Origin: Nitrospirota bacterium
Lineage (GTDB): Bacteria > Nitrospirota > UBA9217
Direction of reading: 5' to 3'
Length of the DNA: 8,368 nucleotides
Assembly: GCA_021788515.1 (NCBI GenBank)
Contig: JAJYKN010000038.1
Span: forward strand, 1-8,368
Positions 1-5,942 of this stretch are shown piece after piece. Position 1 is the first letter of the stretch. Every line of letters begins with the position of its first letter. The position numbers and the translations under genes were made by a program. A model generated the notes under the pieces. The model was not told the origin of the DNA, did no database searches, and saw only the letters and a program-made list of their open reading frames with translations.

Positions 1-1
1 C

Positions 2-277
2 CCCTCAAAAGAAGAGGTGATGATCGGCAGGGAAGACCCGATCAGCGAGGTGTTCCCCGACGTGGACCTGACCGGGCTGGGAGGCATGGAGAAAGGCGTC
101 TCCCGAAAACACGCGGTCATTCACCACGAAGGCGCTGACTATACCGTCGAGGACCTGGGGTCCACGAACGGGACCTTTGTCAATAAAAAGCGCATTCAGC
201 CCCACGCGCCGCAGACGATCAAACCCGGCGATGAAGTCAGGTTCGGGAAACTGGCGCTTTCGGTGAAGGCAGCGTAA
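2..277 (+). CDS. FHA-domain protein, C-terminal part (5' end outside window)
   Basis: This is the last 91 codons of a gene that enters from the left edge; the frame is open from base 2. The residues form most of a canonical forkhead-associated (FHA) domain, which binds phosphothreonine peptides: the Gly-Arg pair (IGRED), the SRKH motif and the STNGT motif followed by FVN are all intact. A GTG at 17 and an ATG at 20 are in frame, but both fall inside the first FHA strand, so the true start lies upstream. The pattern IGREDPISxxFPDVDLT is typical, from memory, of small zinc-ribbon-FHA proteins, so the missing N-terminus may be a zinc ribbon; that is inference. The stop lies 64 nt before the start of the FHA-VWA membrane protein on the same strand, so the two may be cotranscribed. 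It is the only one of the two FHA genes here with all pThr-contact positions intact upstream of the kinases. Confidence 0.9.
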   Translation, partial: PSKEEVMIGREDPISEVFPDVDLTGLGGMEKGVSRKHAVIHHEGADYTVEDLGSTNGTFVNKKRIQPHAPQTIKPGDEVRFGKLALSVKAA

Positions 278-294
278 GGAGTAGGAGACGGAGA

Positions 295-327
295 GTTAAG
301 AATTAAGATTTAGGAATTAGGAATTAA
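295..327. repeat. AT-rich degenerate 7-nt tandem repeat
   Basis: The gap between the first two genes holds about five degenerate copies of a 7-nt unit, GGAATTA/GAATTAA; two adjacent copies (313-319 and 320-326) are identical. It is preceded by a polypurine stretch. It leaves the downstream gene with a clean GGGAGGG ribosome binding site just after the repeat. No convincing promoter or terminator was seen in this gap. Confidence 0.6.
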
Positions 328-341
328 GCATGGGAGGGCAT

Positions 342-2591
342 ATGACATCCATTTCAAAAATAGTGTTGTTCGCAATCGCGGGCGCTCTCGGCGGGTCTGC
401 TGCCTGGGCGTTCGTGATATCTCTATCAACATCGTCTGCGAGCGGCCTGGTCACTGAAATGATGCTCGGCAGTCTTGCGGGCATGTTTATCGGCGCGTTT
501 CTGTGGAGTCATGAGCTGATCGCGGGAAGGCAGTATCAGGCGGCGCTGAAGCGGGCAGCATACGGAGCTGCAGCAGGTCTTGTTGGCGGCGCTTTAGGGG
601 CTGTTTTGGGCAGCACGGCTTTCACGGCAGTCGGTACGGCGGTGGCTGACGCCGGAGGATTTAAAGCCTCCCTGGGTGTTGCCCTTGCTGTTGCCTTGGG
701 ATGGGCGATCCTCGGAGCTTTTGTGGGGGTAAGCGGCGGCGCGATGATAAGGTCGGGTGACCGCGCTCTGTACGGTCTCTTTGGCGGCGCGATCGGCGGG
801 CTGCTCGGCGGGCTCATGCTGAACGATCTTTCTGCAACGTCGATCTGGTCGACCCTTGGCGGGCTCATGCTCCTCGGCCTGTCCATCGGCGCTTTTATCA
901 GCCTTGTTGAGGAGGCGTTCGTATCAGCGAAATTGAAGGTCATCAAGGGAAGGCATATCAACCGGGAGTTCCCGCTTCTCAAGGACACGAACGTCGTGGG
1001 CAGGGACGACCGCTCCGATGTCTGTCTTTCGGGAGCGGAAGGAGTCGGGCTGCAGCATGCTTTCATCAGGAGAAAGAACGGGCACTTCTCGATAGAAGCG
1101 GACAAGGATGGAAAAGTTGTGTACGTGAACCAGAAACTGACGCGCAGCAGCACGCTTGACGACGGCGATGTCATCAGGGTCGGCAGCATCCTGCTCATGT
1201 TTTCGGCAATGAAAAAGGCCGCGATAATCGCGGGAGTTGTTCTTCTCGGGGTTATGACCCTGGGAGGACGGACGGCGCTTGCCGCTGACCCGGCTGCTGT
1301 CCGGATCAGCCAGTTCGATCTCAGCAGCTTTCCCGAGGTCAAGGCCTACGTTTCCGTGCTCGATGCCTTTGGCAAGCCCGTGCGCGGCCTGGATAAGGAC
1401 GGCGTCACTCTCAGGGAGAACGACCGTCCCGTTTCAATCGACGCGATGCAGATGTACGGCGCAAGCGGAAAGCCGGAGCCGATAAGCATGGCGATCGTCG
1501 TTGACCGGAGCGGCTCCATGGCCGGCGAGAAGATCGAACGGGCAAAGGAATCGGTTTTGCAATTTCTCCACCTCATGGAACCCGCCGACCGGGCGGCCCT
1601 TATTACCTTCAGCGATACCGTGGACCGCACGGCGCCGCTGACCGCTGACAGCAACCAATTGCAGCAGGCGACGGAAACCATCAAGGCCAACGGCCACACG
1701 GCGCTCTTCGACGCCCTGGCCGCGGGCGTGGAAGCGGTGCAGGGCGTGCCGGGCAGGAGGGCAGTCATCCTCCTTACCGACGGGATCGCCAACCGGGGCG
1801 CCCTCGACATCAACGAGGCCGTCGCGGCCGCGATCAACGAGAACGTCTCGGTTTACGTGATCGGCCTGGGAAAAGACGTGCGCGCGGCAAGGCTCGAAGG
1901 GATCGCCGAGCAAACGGGAGGCTTCTACTTCTTTACGCCTTCCGCCGACGGCCTTTCCGAGATTTATGACGTTATCGCCAAGAGGCTCCGCAACGAGTAC
2001 GTCATCACGTACCGGACGGAGAAGCGCGCAGACTATCTCAGGAACGTGACGCTTGAGCTCGCGTCCGGCCAGCAGGCGACGCGCGCATACTTCCAGCCGG
2101 AGTCATCGTTGTTCGGCGCGGCCGGCAAGGCGCCCGGCTGGGCTTTCGGAGCGACCCTGGCGAGTATTCTGGGGCTCGTCGTCATCTCGCTCAGAAAGGT
2201 CGAACAGCGGCAGTACGAGACAGGGCACCTCAGCCTTGTACGCGGCCAAGCCGCGAAGAAGGACATCGACATCAGTTCGGCGGTGACCATCGGCAGGAAA
2301 GGGCTGAACACGCTCGGATTGTACAGGGACGGCGGTGTTGAAGAGCACCACGCCCAGGTCATCAAGGAAGGCAGCGAGTATATCATCGAAGACAAAGGCA
2401 CCCGTGCCGGCACGTTTGTGAACAAACAGAAGGTCACCGGCAGACAGGTGCTCCAAGACGGCGATGTGATCGACGTGGGAAAAACCACGATCGTGTTCAG
2501 CAGCGGGAACAAGCGAACCTGCACGGACTGCGGGAGCCCGGTGAAGAATGCTGCCAAGTTTTGCTTGCACTGTGGAGCAAAGGCGGCGTAG
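342..2591 (+). CDS. Multi-pass membrane protein: FHA - VWA - FHA - zinc ribbon
   Basis: A 749-aa protein. I chose the ATG at 342 because GGGAGGG (332-338) sits just upstream; an in-frame ATG at 330 would add four residues. Domains: six Gly/Ala-rich membrane segments (about 7-27, 38-56, 73-97, 109-135, 142-160, 170-190); a first FHA (about 205-287, GR at 220-221); a signal-peptide-like membrane segment (290-314, ending in ALA-A); a beta-rich segment followed by a VWA domain with an intact MIDAS (DRSGS 388-392, T453, TDG with D480); a membrane segment (599-618); a second FHA (about 625-720); and a CxxC-CxxC zinc ribbon (C727, C730, C741, C744). Predicted topology is consistent: FHA domains and ribbon in the cytoplasm, VWA outside the inner membrane. 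VWA domains bind protein partners through a metal ion; the partner is unknown. Both FHA domains lack the usual Ser-Arg of SRxH (GLQH 236-239; EEHH 667-670), so phosphothreonine binding is doubtful. Confidence 0.9.
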   Translation: MTSISKIVLFAIAGALGGSAAWAFVISLSTSSASGLVTEMMLGSLAGMFIGAFLWSHELIAGRQYQAALKRAAYGAAAGLVGGALGAVLGSTAFTAVGTAVADAGGFKASLGVALAVALGWAILGAFVGVSGGAMIRSGDRALYGLFGGAIGGLLGGLMLNDLSATSIWSTLGGLMLLGLSIGAFISLVEEAFVSAKLKVIKGRHINREFPLLKDTNVVGRDDRSDVCLSGAEGVGLQHAFIRRKNGHFSIEADKDGKVVYVNQKLTRSSTLDDGDVIRVGSILLMFSAMKKAAIIAGVVLLGVMTLGGRTALAADPAAVRISQFDLSSFPEVKAYVSVLDAFGKPVRGLDKDGVTLRENDRPVSIDAMQMYGASGKPEPISMAIVVDRSGSMAGEKIERAKESVLQFLHLMEPADRAALITFSDTVDRTAPLTADSNQLQQATETIKANGHTALFDALAAGVEAVQGVPGRRAVILLTDGIANRGALDINEAVAAAINENVSVYVIGLGKDVRAARLEGIAEQTGGFYFFTPSADGLSEIYDVIAKRLRNEYVITYRTEKRADYLRNVTLELASGQQATRAYFQPESSLFGAAGKAPGWAFGATLASILGLVVISLRKVEQRQYETGHLSLVRGQAAKKDIDISSAVTIGRKGLNTLGLYRDGGVEEHHAQVIKEGSEYIIEDKGTRAGTFVNKQKVTGRQVLQDGDVIDVGKTTIVFSSGNKRTCTDCGSPVKNAAKFCLHCGAKAA

Positions 2592-2638
2592 GGGCAAGGG
2601 CAAGGGTCAAGGGGCAAGGGTCAAGGGGCAAGGGTGAG
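2591..2638. repeat. G-rich heptamer tandem repeat (GGGGCAA/GGGTCAA)
   Basis: Seven units in a row, alternating GGGGCAA and GGGTCAA with one 6-nt unit (2598-2603) and a degenerate last unit GGGTGAG. The array begins at the last base of the preceding stop codon. It is noncoding and resembles short tandem intergenic repeats seen in many bacterial genomes; its function is unknown. Confidence 0.85.
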
Positions 2639-2691
2639 GTGGGCATATGTACGATGTTTTCTGTAATGCCGCCTTCTGCCGCAGCCGAACA

Positions 2692-2712
2692 CCCTCTCCT
2701 TCAGGGAGAGGG
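2692..2712. repeat. Intergenic palindrome CCCTCTCC-ttcag-GGAGAGGG
   Basis: Perfect 8-bp inverted repeat with a 5-nt loop, followed by CTGGGTGAGG. This combination resembles a palindromic intergenic element that I recall as dispersed in many Gram-negative genomes. No U-tract follows, so it is not a standard intrinsic terminator for the FHA-VWA gene, though it could stabilise the mRNA 3' end. Confidence 0.6.
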
Positions 2713-2769
2713 CTGGGTGAGGATGGGTTGATTTGTCAATTCCACGAGACCCATCCCCACATCCTGCTC

Positions 2770-2798
2770 TTGCGATAACGCGGGTGCAAGGCCTTAAT
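2770..2798 (+). promoter_or_regulatory. Possible sigma-70-type promoter for the first kinase
   Basis: TTGCGA (2770-2775) and CTTAAT (2793-2798) are separated by 17 nt; each matches 4 of 6 consensus positions. It would start transcription about 65 nt upstream of the kinase start codon. The match is modest and chance is not excluded. Confidence 0.3.
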
Positions 2799-2848
2799 CC
2801 TCCCCGCTTGTCCCGGCGTTTTGGCAACAGCCGGGATGAAGGGGAGGA
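2798..2848 (+). promoter_or_regulatory. Imperfect hairpin in the leader of the first kinase
   Basis: Outer stem TCCTCCCC (2798-2805) pairs with GGGGAGGA (2841-2848). After a small internal loop, the inner stem TCCCGGC (2811-2817) pairs with GCCGGGA (2830-2836) around a 12-nt loop. The right outer arm is a strong Shine-Dalgarno-like sequence, so folding would hide it. It lies 22 nt before the kinase ATG and only 2 nt before a three-codon ORF (ATG 2850, Met-Asp-Phe-stop ending at 2861). A regulatory role is inference. Confidence 0.4.
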
Positions 2849-2869
2849 AATGGACTTCTGAGAGAACCT

Positions 2870-4057
2870 ATGAACCGTCTTCTTAAAAAACGATACGAGA
2901 TCGTCGGCCTCCTGGGCAAAGGCGGGATGGGATGCGTGTACAAGGTCGTGGACCGTTCGCAAGAAGGCAAAACACTGGCAGTTAAGGAACTTCGAACAGA
3001 CAAGCTCCGGGCAGCCAAAGTCCACGAAGCGCTCGTCCAGTTCCAGACCGAGGCGCAGATCCTGGCGCGATTGACGCACCCGAACCTGCCGAAGGTCTAC
3101 GATTACTTCTCGCAGCAGGGCGCCTCGTACATCGTCATGGAGTACATCCACGGCAGGACGCTGGAACAAATGCTGGAGGGCCGTCGCAGGAAACCCGTGG
3201 AAGAGCAGCAGGCGCTTTCCTGGGCTATCCAGATCTGCAGGGCCATGCACTTCCTGAGCGTGCAGAAGCCGCGGCCCATCGTGTTCCGGGACACGAAGCC
3301 CTCGAACATCATGATCTCCCATGACGGGAGAGTGAAACTGATCGACTTCGGCATCGCCCGTTTCTTCAAGGATGAACAGGATGAAGACACCTACGTGTAC
3401 GGCACCCCGGGATACGCCGCGCCGGAGCAGTACGGCACGGGCCAGACCGACGTTCGTTCGGACCTGTTCTCGCTCGGCGCCACGCTGTATTACTGCCTCA
3501 CGGGAGAGCACCCCCCGCAAAACCCGCGGGACTTGCCGGACCCAAGGCGGGTGAACCCGAAGATGAGCAAAGAGACCGCAGCGATCATCAAAAAAGCGCT
3601 CGCGCCGGACATGACCAGACGTTTTCAGAGCGCATACGAAATGAAGGAAGCGATCCAGAAGGTCCTGCTCGATTTGTCTGCGCCAATAAAGAGGAAGGCA
3701 ACGATCATTTACGCCAGACCGGGAAAGGTGATCAAACTTCCGTGGTGGAAAAAAACAACCTGGGTGAGCGTGCCCGTGACGGCCCTGGGCTGCAGCGGCA
3801 CAACCGGGACCCTGTCCACGGAGGACCTCTGGATCAGGCCGAAGCCGGCGTCCTTCGGCCCCGGCGCTGCGTGGCTGTTGTTCCGCGTCCAGAGCAGGAT
3901 GCTCAAACCAGGCAGGGAGTATCGGCCCCGGCTCACGGTGAAGACGGGTTCGGGCGTTCTTCACCCGAGACTTTCATTCAAAAGATCGCGGCCCTGGATG
4001 TTTTTTTCGATACTGGGAATTACTGCAATGATCGGGGTAATAGCGATGACAGCCTGA
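2870..4057 (+). CDS. Membrane-anchored Ser/Thr protein kinase with BACON-like domain
   Basis: A 395-aa Hanks-type kinase that transfers phosphate from ATP to Ser/Thr of proteins. Kinase domain about 8-267: Gly-rich loop GKGGMG (16-21), ATP lysine K39, helix-C E61, catalytic loop R140-D141 with K143 and N146, DFG 159-161, APEQ 184-187. Activation-loop T174 and T179 are likely phosphorylation sites. The usual His of HRD is Phe (F139) and the residue before K143 is Thr; Tyr/Phe replacements occur in active bacterial kinases, so activity is expected. Residues about 285-370 are beta-rich with a Trp-Ile...Pro-x-Ser-Phe...Leu-Lys-Pro-Gly-x-x-Tyr pattern, resembling BACON-type beta-sandwich domains (moderate confidence). 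A single membrane segment at 376-394 ends the protein, so everything before it should be cytoplasmic. The start at 2870 is only eight residues before the kinase domain and has only a weak GAGAG ribosome site. The stop faces the convergent sigma-54 activator 12 nt away, with no visible terminator between. Confidence 0.93.
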   Translation: MNRLLKKRYEIVGLLGKGGMGCVYKVVDRSQEGKTLAVKELRTDKLRAAKVHEALVQFQTEAQILARLTHPNLPKVYDYFSQQGASYIVMEYIHGRTLEQMLEGRRRKPVEEQQALSWAIQICRAMHFLSVQKPRPIVFRDTKPSNIMISHDGRVKLIDFGIARFFKDEQDEDTYVYGTPGYAAPEQYGTGQTDVRSDLFSLGATLYYCLTGEHPPQNPRDLPDPRRVNPKMSKETAAIIKKALAPDMTRRFQSAYEMKEAIQKVLLDLSAPIKRKATIIYARPGKVIKLPWWKKTTWVSVPVTALGCSGTTGTLSTEDLWIRPKPASFGPGAAWLLFRVQSRMLKPGREYRPRLTVKTGSGVLHPRLSFKRSRPWMFFSILGITAMIGVIAMTA

Positions 4058-4069
4058 GAAAAAGGCGGG

Positions 4070-5419
4070 TTATTCCTTGATCCCGTACTTCTTCATCTTC
4101 TCGTAGAGCGTGGAGTAGGCAATGCCGAGCACCTTTGCGGCTTCGGTCCTGTTGCCTGAAACGGATTTGAGCGTGGCGTGGATGGCCGCCTTCTCGATCT
4201 CTTCGAGGGTCTTGCCGCTCAGGCCTTCAAAGGTCGCTGTCTTCTTTCCCTGGGAAAGAAACAGGTCCTTTGCTTCGATCCGGGTTCCCTCGCAGAGGGC
4301 CGCTGCCCGTTCGATCACGTTTTTGAGCTCCCGAACGTTGCCCGGCCAGGAATAGGCCGTGAGCGCCGCAAGGGCCTCGGGCGAGAAGCCCGCGAGCTTT
4401 TTGCCGGCTTCCCTGGATATGCCGGCGAGCAAATGTCCGGCGATCAGTTCGATGTCTTCTTTGTGCCTGCGGAGCGGCGGCAGGAATATTGTTACTGCCG
4501 ACAGTCGATAGAACAGGTCTTCGCGGAACTTTCCGGCCTTCACTTCCTGTTCGAGTTCCCTGTTCGTGGCCGCCACAACGCGCACGTTTACCTTGACGGG
4601 CTGCTCCGCGCCGACGCGCCTCACTTCGCGCTGGTCAAGGGCGCGCAGGAGTTTGGGCTGGAGGGAAGCGGCGAGCTCTCCGACTTCGTCCAGGAACAAC
4701 GTGCCGTTGTCCGCAAGCTCGAAGGCGCCCTGGCGCGACTTGACCGCGTCGGTGAACGCGCCTTTTTCATGGCCGAAGAGCTCGCTCTCGATCAGGTTCG
4801 GCGCAACAGCGCCGCAGTCGAACACGACGAAAGGTCCCGCCGCTCTCCGGCTGCCTGCGTGGACGGCCCGGGCGGCGAGCTCTTTCCCGGTGCCGGTCTC
4901 GCCCTGGATGAGCACGGTGATGTCAACGGGCGCTACGCGCTCCAGGATGCCGAAGACCTCGCGCATGGGCAGGGAAGCTCCGATCAGGTCGCCGAACTGG
5001 TCCGAGGAACTGCGGAGGTTCTCGATGCGTTCCTCCAGGGGAGAGAAGACCATCTCGGTCTGTCCCAGGCGAATGACGGACCCCGCCTGGATATATCCCT
5101 CGCGGACGCGCACGCTGTCGAGAAAGGTGCCGTTTGTACTGCCGAGATCTCGCAGAACGTATCCTCCCGCTGTTTCCTCGACACTGGCGTGTTTGCGCGA
5201 AACCGTGGGGTCCGTGAGCACGAGACTGTTCTCCGGCAGCGTGCCGATCGTGACGAGAGGGGCCTGGAGCACCATCTCCTTGCCGTTGTCCCTGCCTTTG
5301 GTAACGATGAAGCGCGCTTTTTTCAGAACAAGCGGCTTCTGGATCACGCTGGTCAGGATCTCGGTCCGGTCGGATGTTGTCCGCCCTGATGGCAAGCCGT
5401 CGCGGCCCTTCTTTTTCAT
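4070..5419 (-). CDS. FHA-type sigma-54-dependent transcription activator
   Basis: A 449-aa enhancer-binding protein whose receiver is an FHA domain instead of a response-regulator domain. The AAA+ ATPase remodels sigma-54 RNA polymerase, and the FHA domain should make this depend on phosphothreonine. FHA about 35-128 with SRKH (74-77) and STNGT (94-98), but the usual Gly-Arg is Gly-Thr (59-60). AAA+ domain: Walker A GETGTGKE (173-180), sigma-54 contact loop GAFTDA (220-225, usually GAFTGA), Walker B GTLFLDE (239-245), sensor I N286, arginine-finger region FREDLFYRL (298-306), WPGNVREL (358-365). Fis-type helix-turn-helix about 405-447. The N-terminal linker carries RTEIL with T19, a possible kinase target. 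It is divergent from the small FHA-PP2C-kinase operon and convergent with the first kinase, so it is probably the transcriptional output of the circuit. I found no convincing -24/-12 promoter in the window, so its targets are unknown. Confidence 0.95.
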   Translation of the reverse strand: MKKKGRDGLPSGRTTSDRTEILTSVIQKPLVLKKARFIVTKGRDNGKEMVLQAPLVTIGTLPENSLVLTDPTVSRKHASVEETAGGYVLRDLGSTNGTFLDSVRVREGYIQAGSVIRLGQTEMVFSPLEERIENLRSSSDQFGDLIGASLPMREVFGILERVAPVDITVLIQGETGTGKELAARAVHAGSRRAAGPFVVFDCGAVAPNLIESELFGHEKGAFTDAVKSRQGAFELADNGTLFLDEVGELAASLQPKLLRALDQREVRRVGAEQPVKVNVRVVAATNRELEQEVKAGKFREDLFYRLSAVTIFLPPLRRHKEDIELIAGHLLAGISREAGKKLAGFSPEALAALTAYSWPGNVRELKNVIERAAALCEGTRIEAKDLFLSQGKKTATFEGLSGKTLEEIEKAAIHATLKSVSGNRTEAAKVLGIAYSTLYEKMKKYGIKE

Positions 5420-5460
5420 GGAAACATTGTATCATAAGACAGAAGAAATGATAGTCCTAA

Positions 5461-5494
5461 AAACCCGCTTCGACCTTGACGTAGTCCCGGGTTT
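5461..5494. promoter_or_regulatory. Inverted repeat centred on the -35 element, possible operator
   Basis: AAACCCG (5461-5467) and CGGGTTT (5488-5494) form a perfect 7-bp inverted repeat with a 20-nt spacer whose centre falls on the -35 hexamer of the downstream operon promoter. A second small palindrome, CCTATCATAGG (5497-5507), covers the -10. Both positions suit transcription-factor binding, but which factor is not known. Confidence 0.35.
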
Positions 5495-5504
5495 GCCCTA
5501 TCAT
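5476..5504 (+). promoter_or_regulatory. Strong sigma-70-type promoter of the FHA-PP2C-kinase operon
   Basis: TTGACG (5476-5481) and TATCAT (5499-5504) are separated by exactly 17 nt, each matching 5 of 6 consensus positions. Transcription would start near 5511, about 30 nt before the preferred start codon at 5541, leaving room for the GGAGGG ribosome site. Confidence 0.75.
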
Positions 5505-5540
5505 AGGTTTGGAGCTGATGACGATATGTCGGAGGGTGAG

Positions 5541-5942
5541 ATGACAGGATCGAAAGCCGGCAATGACAGCACTCAGATACTGAAACAATCGCAGCGAATG
5601 AAGAGGGTCCCGAAAAAGTTCCAGGCCTCCGTGGTGATCGTGCAGGGGCATGCGGAAGGCATGGAATATCCGCTCAGGAAAGAATACACCGTGCTCGGCA
5701 GGGACAAGGGCGCCGACATCGTCCTGAAGGACGCTCAGGTCTCGCGTCAGCATGCGGTCATCGAGTATAGTGAAGGAAATTACCTGCTGAAGGACCTGGA
5801 GAGTACGAACGGCACGAGGATGAGCGGGGCGCTTATCAAAGAGACGAACTTGCGCCATGGAGACAAGTTCAGCGTCGGAGGCACCACCCTCCAGTTCGTG
5901 CTCGATGATACAGGGAAGCCCCGGACCTACGAGATCTCGTAA
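5541..5942 (+). CDS. Small single-FHA-domain signalling protein
   Basis: A 133-aa soluble protein made of a short N-terminal tail and one canonical FHA domain (about 30-122): GR 53-54, SRQH 68-71, STNGT 88-92. I prefer the ATG at 5541 because GGAGGG (5531-5536) lies at ideal spacing; an in-frame ATG at 5526 would add five residues but would be very close to the predicted transcription start. The tail contains STQIL with T11. An N-terminal phosphorylatable Thr followed by an FHA domain is the layout of GarA/OdhI-type proteins, where the phosphorylated tail folds back onto the FHA domain; applying that here is inference. The stop codon is directly followed by the ATG of the phosphatase, with no gap, so the two are probably translationally coupled. 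As the first gene of the operon with a phosphatase and kinase, it is a likely substrate and adaptor. Confidence 0.92.
   Translation: MTGSKAGNDSTQILKQSQRMKRVPKKFQASVVIVQGHAEGMEYPLRKEYTVLGRDKGADIVLKDAQVSRQHAVIEYSEGNYLLKDLESTNGTRMSGALIKETNLRHGDKFSVGGTTLQFVLDDTGKPRTYEIS

Noticed and set aside
2591..2638. CRISPR array or coding repeat
   Set aside because: Units are only 7 nt, contiguous and without spacers, and start at a stop codon; a simple tandem repeat.
2621..3964. Long open frame (447 codons) antisense to the first kinase
   Set aside because: It mirrors a clear kinase gene, crosses intergenic repeats, and its product is Arg/His-rich with no domain pattern; a shadow of GC-rich codon usage.
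4178..5389. Long open frames antisense to the sigma-54 activator (also 4566-5942)
   Set aside because: Low-complexity products opposite an unmistakable AAA+ gene. Only the last part of the 4566 frame, from 5541, is real: the small FHA protein.
5427..5459. Promoter for the sigma-54 activator on the minus strand
   Set aside because: A TATGAT -10 is present (5431-5436) but the -35 region TAGGAC is poor, so I do not list it as a feature.
5420..5525. Sigma-54 promoter (-24/-12) in the divergent intergenic region
   Set aside because: The best candidate, TAGTCCC...TTTGCC, has correct spacing but lacks the conserved GG; the sigma-70-type promoter fits far better.
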